From positions 1 through 7,752 of the forward strand of contig JADCFR010000491.1 in assembly GCA_020249415.1 (NCBI GenBank): a DNA stretch of 7,752 nucleotides, given 5' to 3'. The stretch comes from Roseomonas sp. (GTDB taxonomy: Bacteria > Pseudomonadota > Alphaproteobacteria > Acetobacterales > Acetobacteraceae). The notes under the pieces were generated by a model. It did no database searches. It was not told the DNA's origin and saw nothing but the letters and a program-made list of their open reading frames with translations. How positions within the stretch are numbered: the first letter of the stretch is position 1; every line of letters starts with the position of its first letter. Below, piece after piece: positions 1-4,595 of the stretch. A program made the position numbers and the translations under genes.

Positions 1-807
1 GATTTGGTTACCTCCATGCCGCTCACCATCACGGGCAATACCGTGCTTGGCCTTGGTTATAACCCGGATGTGGCCGGCGGCTTTGCCGAATATATGCCGC
101 TTGCGGAACGCATGCTGCTGCCGCTGCCGGCAGGCATGGAACCCGATCATGCCGCGCTGACCGAGCCCATGGCAGTGGGCCTTCATGCCGTGGAACATTT
201 CGGCGTGAATAATGCCGAGGTGCCGCTGGTGATCGGCTGCGGCCCAATCGGGCTTGCGACCATCGCGGCGCTCAAGCTGCATGGCCATGCGCCGATCATT
301 GCGGCGGATTTTTCCGCAGGGCGCCGTGCCTTGGCCCGGAAAATGGGCGCCGATATCGTGATAGATCCTGCGGTCGAATCGCCCTACCAGGCCCTGGAAC
401 GCGCCATTACGCCGGATGGCTATGATGCCAGTCGCTACGCCGCGCTTTTCGGCCTTGGCCCCAAACGCCGCCCCGCGGTGCTGTTTGAATGCGTGGGCAT
501 CCCCGGCGTGCTGACTGCCATGATGGAAGGCGCGCCCAATGCCGCACGCATCGTCGTAGTTGGCGTCTGCATGGAACCGGACGAAATCGAACCCTATTTC
601 GGTATCGTCAAGCAATTATCGCTGCAATTCGTCCTCGCCTATAATGCGCAGGAATTCGCAGCCACCCTTGGCCATATCGGCGCCGGGCGGCTGGATGTGC
701 GGCCGCTGATCACCGGGCGGATCGGCCTGGCCGAGGTCGGGCAGGCCTTCAAGGACCTCGCCAATCCCGAAACCCATGCCAAGATTTTGGTGGAACCCTG
801 GCGCTAA
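1..807 (+). CDS. Zinc-binding medium-chain dehydrogenase, 3' part (5' end outside window)
   Basis: The frame is open from the left edge and ends at TAA 805-807, giving about 268 visible residues. The protein matches the zinc-type alcohol dehydrogenase (MDR) superfamily, which oxidises or reduces alcohols and ketones with NAD(P). Visible parts are the end of the catalytic domain (GGFAEYM, then TEPMAVGLHAV near residues 53-63), a Rossmann nucleotide-binding motif GCGPIGL near residues 78-84, an acidic residue after the second strand (AAD), and the family's typical tail HAKILVEPW. Family members are usually about 350 residues, so roughly 90-100 N-terminal residues, including the catalytic zinc Cys and His-Glu ligands, are missing from view. 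A TTG at position 4 and an ATG at 19 are in frame but are most likely internal. The substrate cannot be told. It is the only plus-strand gene here and converges on the tRNA and tsaD side. A 6-bp inverted repeat (799-804 with 809-814) has the stop codon at its loop but no T-tract follows. Confidence 0.85.
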   Translation, partial: DLVTSMPLTITGNTVLGLGYNPDVAGGFAEYMPLAERMLLPLPAGMEPDHAALTEPMAVGLHAVEHFGVNNAEVPLVIGCGPIGLATIAALKLHGHAPIIAADFSAGRRALARKMGADIVIDPAVESPYQALERAITPDGYDASRYAALFGLGPKRRPAVLFECVGIPGVLTAMMEGAPNAARIVVVGVCMEPDEIEPYFGIVKQLSLQFVLAYNAQEFAATLGHIGAGRLDVRPLITGRIGLAEVGQAFKDLANPETHAKILVEPWR

Positions 808-1041
808 GGCGCCAACTGCAACCGGGTCTGTCAGCACTGGAATCACGCCTCACGGTTCTGACTTCGGCGCATGAAGGGCGCGGCCAATGCGCATTTGGCG
901 CGGGAAGCAAAGGCTTTGATGGCAAGGCTTTCCAGGCCGAGGGGGAGATGCGCCAGGCTGCAAAACCACCAATCGACATAACGGCCAACAAACCCTGCAC
1001 CCTGCCAGCCCTAATCTGGGCTGGCAAAACTCTCTGAGATT
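808..1041. other. Gene-free stretch between convergent dehydrogenase gene and tRNA-Thr
   Basis: This stretch separates the plus-strand dehydrogenase from the minus-strand tRNA. I find no convincing gene. The only ATG-initiated plus-strand frame of note (871-981, 36 codons) has no recognisable family and no good ribosome-binding site. Open minus-strand frames here run through the tRNA and are artefacts. The one clear structure is the 9-bp perfect inverted repeat at 1003-1026. Confidence 0.6.
1003..1026 (-). terminator. Hairpin 15 bp downstream of tRNA-Thr, possible terminator
   Basis: A perfect 9-bp inverted repeat (TGCCAGCCC at 1003-1011 and GGGCTGGCA at 1018-1026) encloses a 6-nt loop. It lies 15 bp past the encoded CCA end of the tRNA, the right place to end or process the tRNA transcript. 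On the minus strand it is followed by a G- and T-containing stretch but not a real T-tract, so it is not a canonical intrinsic terminator. It could also serve as a 3' processing or stability element. Confidence 0.4.
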
Positions 1042-1117
1042 TGGTGCCGCAAGAGGGAATCGAACCCCCGACCCCATCATTACGAATGACGTGCTCTACC
1101 AGCTGAGCTATTGCGGC
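1042..1117 (-). tRNA. tRNA-Thr, anticodon CGU (DNA CGT)
   Basis: The 76-nt minus-strand gene folds into a full cloverleaf. The acceptor stem is GCCGCAA/TTGCGGC. The D-stem is GCTC/GAGC. The anticodon stem is CGTCA/TGATG with one G-U pair and loop TTCGTAA. The variable loop has 5 nt, and the T-stem GGGGG/CCCTC carries loop TTCGATT. The discriminator is A and CCA is encoded (1042-1044). Anticodon CGT reads ACG threonine codons. U36 and A37 in the loop are the recognition features for t6A, the modification made through TsaD, whose gene lies upstream on the same strand. A promoter is visible at 1127-1155. Confidence 0.96.
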
Positions 1118-1126
1118 GAAGCCCGT

Positions 1127-1155
1127 CCTATAGCGAAGGGGGGCGGGGTTTCCAA
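1127..1155 (-). promoter_or_regulatory. Sigma-70-type promoter of tRNA-Thr
   Basis: On the minus strand a -35 element TTGGAA (1150-1155) and a -10 element TATAGG (1127-1132) are separated by exactly 17 bp. Nine bases lie between the -10 and the mature tRNA 5' end, so transcription would start at or just before the tRNA. The GC-rich discriminator (ACGGGC) resembles that of stringently controlled stable-RNA promoters. An 8-bp inverted repeat (1134-1141 with 1157-1164) spans the spacer and -35 element. Confidence 0.7.
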
Positions 1156-1164
1156 GCCCCTTCG
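1134..1164. repeat. 8-bp inverted repeat over the tRNA-Thr promoter
   Basis: CGAAGGGG (1134-1141) and CCCCTTCG (1157-1164) are perfect complements around a 15-nt loop that contains the -35 element. It could be a protein-binding site, or the 3' hairpin of transcripts arriving from tsaD. No T-tract follows on the minus strand. Confidence 0.4.
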
Positions 1165-1180
1165 GCGTATTCCTTGATGT

Positions 1181-1249
1181 GGCACATGCCGGGCCATGAC
1201 CATCGGCGCAGGGCGGCCCGGCGATGGCTTTCTGATAAGCCAATGTGCC
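1181..1249. repeat. Nested inverted repeats forming a perfect three-way junction (unknown structured element)
   Basis: Three perfect stems nest without gaps. The closing stem is 1181-1187 with 1243-1249 (GGCACAT/ATGTGCC, 7 bp). A first branch is 1188-1195 with 1215-1222 (8 bp, 19-nt loop). A second branch is 1225-1230 with 1237-1242 (6 bp, 6-nt loop). Only two bases (1223-1224) are unpaired at the junction, and all 21 pairs are Watson-Crick, so the fold works on either strand. It lies about 100 bp after the tsaD stop and just before the tRNA-Thr promoter. A competing 7-bp pairing (1211-1217 with 1247-1253) would disrupt it. It may be a structured RNA in the tsaD 3' region, a small palindromic repeat, or a DNA cruciform site. 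I do not recognise a known RNA family. Confidence 0.5.
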
Positions 1250-1348
1250 GCCCGTGCGGAAACGGCAATCCTTCCCACGCATTTGGCGCGTTTTCCGTAT
1301 TGTCAGGTGTTTCCAGCCGCCTGAAAGATGGCATGAAAGCTCTATTGC

Positions 1349-2395
1349 CTAACCGCCTTGCCCCAAGGGGGGCAGCATTTCCGCCAGTGGCCAGCGCGGG
1401 CGTGGATTATGCGAAAGCGGATCCGCCGCCCCATGGCGCAACCGCTCAATCCCCGCCCAGGCCACCATCACCGCATTATCTGTGCAGTAACGCAGCGGTG
1501 GCGCCAGCATGGGCAGGCTTTGCGTTATCGCCACGCCGTCAAGCGCGCGCCGCACCGCGCCATTGGCGGCAACCCCGCCGGCCACGACCAGCGCTGTCAC
1601 CGCGGGCGCCATAAGCAGCGCATGCCGCGCACGATCCGCGAGCACGGCGGCCACGGCTGCCTGGAAGGACGCCGCAATATCCTCAGCCCTTGCCTGTCCC
1701 TGCACCACAGCCCGCGCCACCGCCGTTTTGAGGCCAGAGAAGGAAAAGTCACATCCCGGCCGCCCAAGCAATGGGCGCGGCAGGGCAATTGCGTCGGGAT
1801 CACCCCGCGCAGCGAGGCGTTCCAGATGCGGCCCACCCGGCCACCGCAGGCCGAGCAGCTTGGCTGCCTTGTCGAAGGCCTCACCCACCGCATCATCCAG
1901 GGTACTGCCAAGGCGACTATAGCGGCCAAGCCCTTCCACCAGCACGCATTGGCAATGCCCGCCTGAAAGCAGCAATAGCAGATAGGGGAAATCCGGCGGC
2001 GTGCCGGGCATCAGCCCAGGCAAGCGCACTGTCAGCGCATGGGCTTCCAGATGATTGATGGCCATAAAGGGCAGGCCCTGCGCCAGCGCAATGCCTTTGG
2101 CAAAAGAAGCACCAACAATCAGCCCACCGATCAGCCCAGGGCCCGCCGTCGCCGCCACAGCATGAAGATCCGCATAGCCAATGCCGGCTTGCTGCATGAC
2201 TTTGGCGACCAGGCCAGGCAAATGCTGCAAATGCGCCCGCGCGGCAATTTCCGGCACCACGCCGCCAAAGGCCGCATGTTCCTGCTGCTGGCTGAACACT
2301 GCCTCAGCCAGGATGCTGCCATCGGCGCGCAGCACTGCAGCCGCGGTTTCATCGCAGCTGCTCTCGATACCAAGGATGGCGGCATCCAGCCTCAT
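1349..2395 (-). CDS. tsaD: tRNA N6-adenosine threonylcarbamoyltransferase TsaD
   Basis: TsaD transfers the threonylcarbamoyl group from threonylcarbamoyl-AMP to A37 of ANN-decoding tRNAs, forming t6A with TsaB and TsaE in bacteria. The 348-residue protein has the full set of family motifs: GIESSCDET near residues 9-17, the metal-binding HLEAH at 115-119, LSGGH at 143-147, [20 protein letters not shown] at 163-182, FSFSGLKTA at 217-225, VAGGVAAN at 271-278, and the C-terminal metal ligand Asp in TDNAVM near 306. I chose ATG 2395-2393 because [13 protein letters not shown] matches the usual short N-terminus. An in-frame TTG at 2458 would add 21 unlikely residues. No Shine-Dalgarno sequence is visible, and a 7-bp hairpin sits just upstream. 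The gene follows flaF by 84 bp without a clear terminator, so readthrough from the flagellin-regulator operon or a promoter inside flaF is possible. Confidence 0.95.
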   Translation of the reverse strand: MRLDAAILGIESSCDETAAAVLRADGSILAEAVFSQQQEHAAFGGVVPEIAARAHLQHLPGLVAKVMQQAGIGYADLHAVAATAGPGLIGGLIVGASFAKGIALAQGLPFMAINHLEAHALTVRLPGLMPGTPPDFPYLLLLLSGGHCQCVLVEGLGRYSRLGSTLDDAVGEAFDKAAKLLGLRWPGGPHLERLAARGDPDAIALPRPLLGRPGCDFSFSGLKTAVARAVVQGQARAEDIAASFQAAVAAVLADRARHALLMAPAVTALVVAGGVAANGAVRRALDGVAITQSLPMLAPPLRYCTDNAVMVAWAGIERLRHGAADPLSHNPRPRWPLAEMLPPLGQGG

Positions 2396-2399
2396 GCGC

Positions 2400-2417
2400 G
2401 CGGCGTTACCACGCCGC
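2400..2417 (-). promoter_or_regulatory. Hairpin in place of the tsaD ribosome-binding site
   Basis: On the minus strand a perfect 7-bp stem GCGGCGT/ACGCCGC with loop GGTA ends 4 nt before the tsaD ATG. No purine-rich Shine-Dalgarno sequence is visible between it and the start. It may restrain tsaD translation, or initiation may be SD-independent. It is equally possible that it only reflects GC-rich composition. Confidence 0.4.
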
Positions 2418-2479
2418 AGGTCAAAGACAAACCGCGCCAGACGCGCCGCCCAAGCCAAGGGCGCCGCGCTGGCCGCGCT

Positions 2480-2815
2480 TTACCGCAAGCCGGCGGTCAA
2501 TTGCTCATTCACCTCGATCAGAAAATCAAGGTCAGGCGCCTGGCTTTCCATCTCCCGCATTACCGCCCGACCAACATTAAGCATTGCAACCTTGGTATCC
2601 TGCGGCAATTGATTGGCCGGATGGCGGACCGAAGCCTCCAGCGCGATCCAGAGACGCCGATTATCGGCGATGGCGCGCGCGCGTGCGATGCCCCCCCGTT
2701 CCACGGCTTCCTTCAGGCCCCAAGTGACACGGCGTACCACATCGGCTTCCTGTTCACGCGGATCGGTGGACTGCCGCGCCATTTGATAAGCGCGGTGCGC
2801 ATGCATCATATTCAT
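2480..2815 (-). CDS. flaF: Flagellar biosynthesis regulator FlaF
   Basis: FlaF is a small alphaproteobacterial cytoplasmic protein that works with FlbT to control flagellin synthesis and secretion; in Caulobacter it is needed for flagellin production. The 111-residue product begins MNMMHAHRAYQMA, contains a VVRRVTWGLKEA segment and an RRLWIALEASV segment, and is mostly predicted helical, matching the family in length and sequence. The ATG (2815-2813) overlaps the flbT stop in an ATGA arrangement, and a good GGAGG lies about 8 nt upstream within flbT. This indicates translational coupling with flbT. A longer open frame upstream, to 2917, is only flbT read in another frame. Its TAA stop (2480-2482) is in frame with the open frame of tsaD downstream. 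Confidence 0.93.
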   Translation of the reverse strand: MNMMHAHRAYQMARQSTDPREQEADVVRRVTWGLKEAVERGGIARARAIADNRRLWIALEASVRHPANQLPQDTKVAMLNVGRAVMREMESQAPDLDFLIEVNEQLTAGLR

Positions 2816-3243
2816 GCGACATCCTCCGGCGCGGAAACGGCAGAAACAGGGGAGAGACCCAACACCACTTCCTCGTGGCGCATGACGCGGCGGGCCAATT
2901 TCAGTGCCTGATAACACTGGTCCGCTTCTGCCGCTTTCAGGGCACGATCCAGCAGGTCCCGCACCATGTCGGAGGTGGTGGCCTCATGGAAGTCGCGCAC
3001 CAATTCCCGCGCCAACTCAAGCCCTGCGCGCCTTTCATCGTGATCCCCGATATAGGCGGTTTGCAGCGCGAAATAGATGCGTCTGGCCGGGCTATTGGCC
3101 ATCTCCGGCGTCATCAACTGCTTGCCGAAAAGAAAGCGCGCGCGTGCGGTCAATTCGATACGCGCGCGATTGCGGAAGCGTATCGGGGCGCCATTGACGA
3201 TCATCATGTCGCCTTGGCGCAATTCGAGTACCAGGGTTGACAT
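2812..3243 (-). CDS. flbT: Flagellin post-transcriptional regulator FlbT
   Basis: FlbT represses flagellin synthesis by acting on the 5' leader of flagellin mRNA. In Caulobacter it destabilises fljK mRNA until the hook is complete; in some other alphaproteobacteria it acts positively. The 143-residue protein has the family's conserved N-terminus (VLELRQGDMMIVNGAPIRF), the central RARFLFGKQLMTP, and the helical segment RRIYFALQTAYIG. The start ATG (3243-3241) is preceded by GGGAG (3254-3250) at a good distance. That site begins only a few bases after the T-tract of the flagellin terminator, so no room is left for a separate promoter in the 55-bp gap. It overlaps flaF by 4 bp. Its likely target, the flagellin leader, lies upstream in the same transcription direction. 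Confidence 0.94.
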   Translation of the reverse strand: MSTLVLELRQGDMMIVNGAPIRFRNRARIELTARARFLFGKQLMTPEMANSPARRIYFALQTAYIGDHDERRAGLELARELVRDFHEATTSDMVRDLLDRALKAAEADQCYQALKLARRVMRHEEVVLGLSPVSAVSAPEDVA

Positions 3244-3257
3244 TTTTGTCTCCCACC

Positions 3258-3291
3258 AAAAAAAGGCGGCCCCGTTGTGAACGAGGCCGCC
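3258..3291 (-). terminator. Intrinsic terminator after flagellin, directly before flbT
   Basis: On the minus strand a 10-bp stem (GGCGGCCTCG with CGGGGCCGCC, one U-G pair) and a 7-nt loop are followed by seven T residues at 3264-3258. It starts 7 bp after the flagellin stop codon. This is a textbook Rho-independent terminator. It should cap the abundant flagellin transcript and allow only limited readthrough into flbT-flaF. Confidence 0.92.
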
Positions 3292-3298
3292 GGCTAGA

Positions 3299-4132
3299 TT
3301 ACCGGAACAAGCTCAGCAACATCTGCGGAGACTGGTTCGAAATCGACAGCGCCTGGGTACCAAGCTGCTGGCGGATTTGCAGCGCCTGCAACTTGGCACT
3401 TTCCTTGGCCAGATCGGCGTCAATCAGGGCGCCAAGACCACCTTCGAGCGAATCGATCTTGTCCTTGTTGTACTTGATCTGGTTGTCGATATAGTTGCTG
3501 TTTGAACCGAAAGTGTTCAGCGCGGTCGCAATCGCCGCTTCAACCGTGCCGAAATCGCCTCCGCTACCCAGGGCGGCTTGCGCATCGGCCGCTGAGGTCG
3601 GCGTCGCAGCAATAACCAGGGTGCCGGCACCATCAATTGCCGACAGCGTGAACACGGAACCGGCTTCGTTGCGGGTCGTGATGATTTCACCGCCCCCGGC
3701 AGTCGCTTCCGTATTGAGCAGCGTACGACCGTTATAGGTTGCGTCCTCAACGAAGTTCTCGATCTGCGTCCGGAGCGCGCCATATTGCGCTTCGTATTGG
3801 GTCCGCTGATCGCTGCTCAAGCCACCATCGGCCAAACGCGTGAGGGTTTCACGCACCTTCACCATGGTGTCCGAGATCTTGCCGAGTGCCGCAAAGGTGG
3901 TTTCCAAAACCCCCTTGGTACCCCCAAGCTGCTCGTTCGCGGCGGTCAAGCCAGCGACATCGGCGCGCACTGACTGCGCCACGGCGAAAGCGCCGCCATC
4001 ATCCTTGGAATCGGCCACGCGAAACCCGGTCGAGACGCGCTTCTGGACGATAGAAAGCTGATCAGACGTGCGGTTCAATGACTGCAGCGCCACCGTGGAA
4101 GAAAGATTTGTGTTGACGGAATTCATAGCCAT
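3299..4132 (-). CDS. Flagellin (filament protein)
   Basis: Flagellin is exported through the flagellar type III system and polymerises into the filament. The 277-residue protein shows the conserved N-terminal D0/D1 region (VNTNLSSTVALQSLNRT, then a coiled segment to about residue 145), a short variable part of about 60 residues, and a conserved C-terminal D1/D0 helix ending LSISNQSPQMLLSLFR. It is short because the surface-exposed D2/D3 domains are nearly absent, as in many alphaproteobacterial flagellins. The ATG at 4132 is preferred because AGGGGA lies 8 nt upstream; a second ATG at 4126 has poor spacing. An upstream extension of the frame to 4198 is unlikely to be translated. The Shine-Dalgarno G's can pair with four C's before the ATG. 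A strong terminator follows, then flbT-flaF. Paralogues, if any, lie outside the window, so I leave the symbol blank. Confidence 0.95.
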   Translation of the reverse strand: MAMNSVNTNLSSTVALQSLNRTSDQLSIVQKRVSTGFRVADSKDDGGAFAVAQSVRADVAGLTAANEQLGGTKGVLETTFAALGKISDTMVKVRETLTRLADGGLSSDQRTQYEAQYGALRTQIENFVEDATYNGRTLLNTEATAGGGEIITTRNEAGSVFTLSAIDGAGTLVIAATPTSAADAQAALGSGGDFGTVEAAIATALNTFGSNSNYIDNQIKYNKDKIDSLEGGLGALIDADLAKESAKLQALQIRQQLGTQALSISNQSPQMLLSLFR

Positions 4133-4146
4133 TGGGGTATTCCCCT
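4133..4146 (-). promoter_or_regulatory. Flagellin Shine-Dalgarno with overlapping GGGG/CCCC hairpin
   Basis: Read on the minus strand, AGGGGA (4146-4141) is the ribosome-binding site, 8 nt before the ATG. Its GGGG (4145-4142) can pair with CCCC (4137-4134) across an AATA loop, hiding the site. A second GGGG at 4168-4165 could compete for the same CCCC. Such a switch would suit the known action of FlbT on flagellin leaders, but that link is inferred. Confidence 0.5.
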
Positions 4147-4281
4147 TCCAAATCGCGACCCGCGCCCCGGTCAAAGTGGCTGCATGGTCTGGTTGCATTC
4201 GCTTCTTGCGAATACCCTGATCATGCGGGGATAAGTTGAATGATCGCTGAAGAATCCAGTAAATGGCCGGGAATTTTCTGA

Positions 4282-4295
4282 GTTAATGATTTAAC
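4282..4295. repeat. GTTAA-N4-TTAAC dyad upstream of flagellin
   Basis: A perfect 5-bp inverted repeat with a 4-bp centre lies in the AT-rich part of the flagellin upstream region. It resembles a small dimeric-regulator site. The TTAA half-sites recall CtrA boxes, but the spacing of 4 differs from the usual 7, so I do not call it one. Confidence 0.3.
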
Positions 4296-4402
4296 ATTTT
4301 TATGAAATCCAAAAATCCAGGCGGCAGCAAGATACTCTTCCTTGCGTAAACTTTGGTCTAACGAAGATTTAGCGATTTTCTATGTTTTCTCCACCTTGGG
4401 TT

Positions 4403-4417
4403 TCATAAGGGGTGCCA
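4403..4417 (-). promoter_or_regulatory. Possible sigma-54 (-24/-12) promoter for flagellin
   Basis: On the minus strand TGGCACC (4417-4411) matches the -24 consensus almost perfectly. At the correct spacing the -12 box reads ATGAA instead of TTGCA, losing the usual C. If real, the flagellin leader would be about 260 nt. Sigma-54 promoters drive flagellins in Caulobacter, but the weak -12 box makes this tentative. Confidence 0.25.
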
Positions 4418-4434
4418 CAGAACCATGCTAACGC

Positions 4435-4458
4435 GACAAAAAGCTTGACGCGTTTGTC
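4435..4458. repeat. GACAAA/TTTGTC dyad upstream of the sigma-54-like element
   Basis: Perfect 6-bp arms (4435-4440 and 4453-4458) flank 12 bp. The dyad lies about 20-40 bp upstream of the -24-like element, where an activator could bind. No known operator is recognised. Confidence 0.25.
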
Positions 4459-4538
4459 AGCAAAGCCAGGCCCGGGAATGCGTTTCAGGACCCTGCGTTC
4501 ACGATGCAAGGATTACGCGGCGTAGCAGCGGCGCTTGA

Positions 4539-4595
4539 CCAGGTGAAAGGCCCCTGGGCGATCGGAAAGGATCGGCAGCCCGCCCATACGGGCGG
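4539..4595 (-). terminator. Three consecutive hairpins right after flgL, possible operon end
   Basis: The first, CCGCCC/GGGCGG with loop of 4 (4580-4595), abuts the flgL stop codon. The second is CGATC/GATCG (4559-4563 with 4570-4574). The third is CCAGG/CCTGG (4539-4543 with 4553-4557). None is followed by a proper T-tract, so they may end or protect the flgE-flgK-flgL mRNA rather than act as a classical intrinsic terminator. Confidence 0.4.

Larger units (their letters stand above)
1118..1348. other. Intergenic region between tsaD and tRNA-Thr, rich in inverted repeats
   Basis: No protein gene is supported here; the 68-codon minus-strand frame at 1128-1334 resembles nothing I know. From the tsaD side the region contains a small hairpin (1303-1307 with 1320-1324), an interrupted stem (1257-1264 with 1289-1297, one bulge), the three-way-junction element (1181-1249), and the promoter-overlapping repeat (1134-1164). 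There is no T-tract terminator for tsaD. Confidence 0.55.
4147..4595 (-). other. Flagellin leader and promoter region, no gene
   Basis: About 450 bp without a supported coding region lies between flgL and the flagellin ribosome-binding site. The middle part (roughly 4260-4400) is visibly AT-richer than the rest of the window, as expected for a promoter. It holds a dyad GTTAA-4-TTAAC (4282-4295), a sigma-54-like element (4403-4417), a GACAAA/TTTGTC dyad (4435-4458), and hairpins next to the flgL stop (4539-4595). I could not find a convincing sigma-70 or FliA-type promoter. Confidence 0.55.

Noticed and set aside
871..981. Small plus-strand frame of 36 codons (MKGAANAHLA...)
   Set aside because: No good ribosome-binding site, no recognisable family, and it cannot be told from chance at this length.
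749..1282. Minus-strand open frame with a peptide AIAQLVEHVIRNDGVGGSIP
   Set aside because: This peptide is the translation of the tRNA-Thr gene itself, a well-known false protein; the frame has no other family similarity.
1128..1334. Minus-strand frame of 68 codons between tsaD and the tRNA
   Set aside because: It has no family resemblance or clear ribosome-binding site and overlaps the tRNA promoter and the hairpin element.
2396..2458. Upstream TTG start adding 21 residues to TsaD
   Set aside because: The extra residues precede the normal TsaD N-terminus and there is no ribosome-binding site for the TTG.
2039..2911. Long plus-strand open frame of 290 codons
   Set aside because: It lies antisense to tsaD, flaF and flbT, all of which have clear family motifs; the product is arginine- and histidine-rich with no recognisable domain.
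4133..4198. Upstream ATG adding 22 residues to flagellin
   Set aside because: Flagellins begin close to the conserved VNTNLSS segment, and the good Shine-Dalgarno sequence serves the ATG at 4132.
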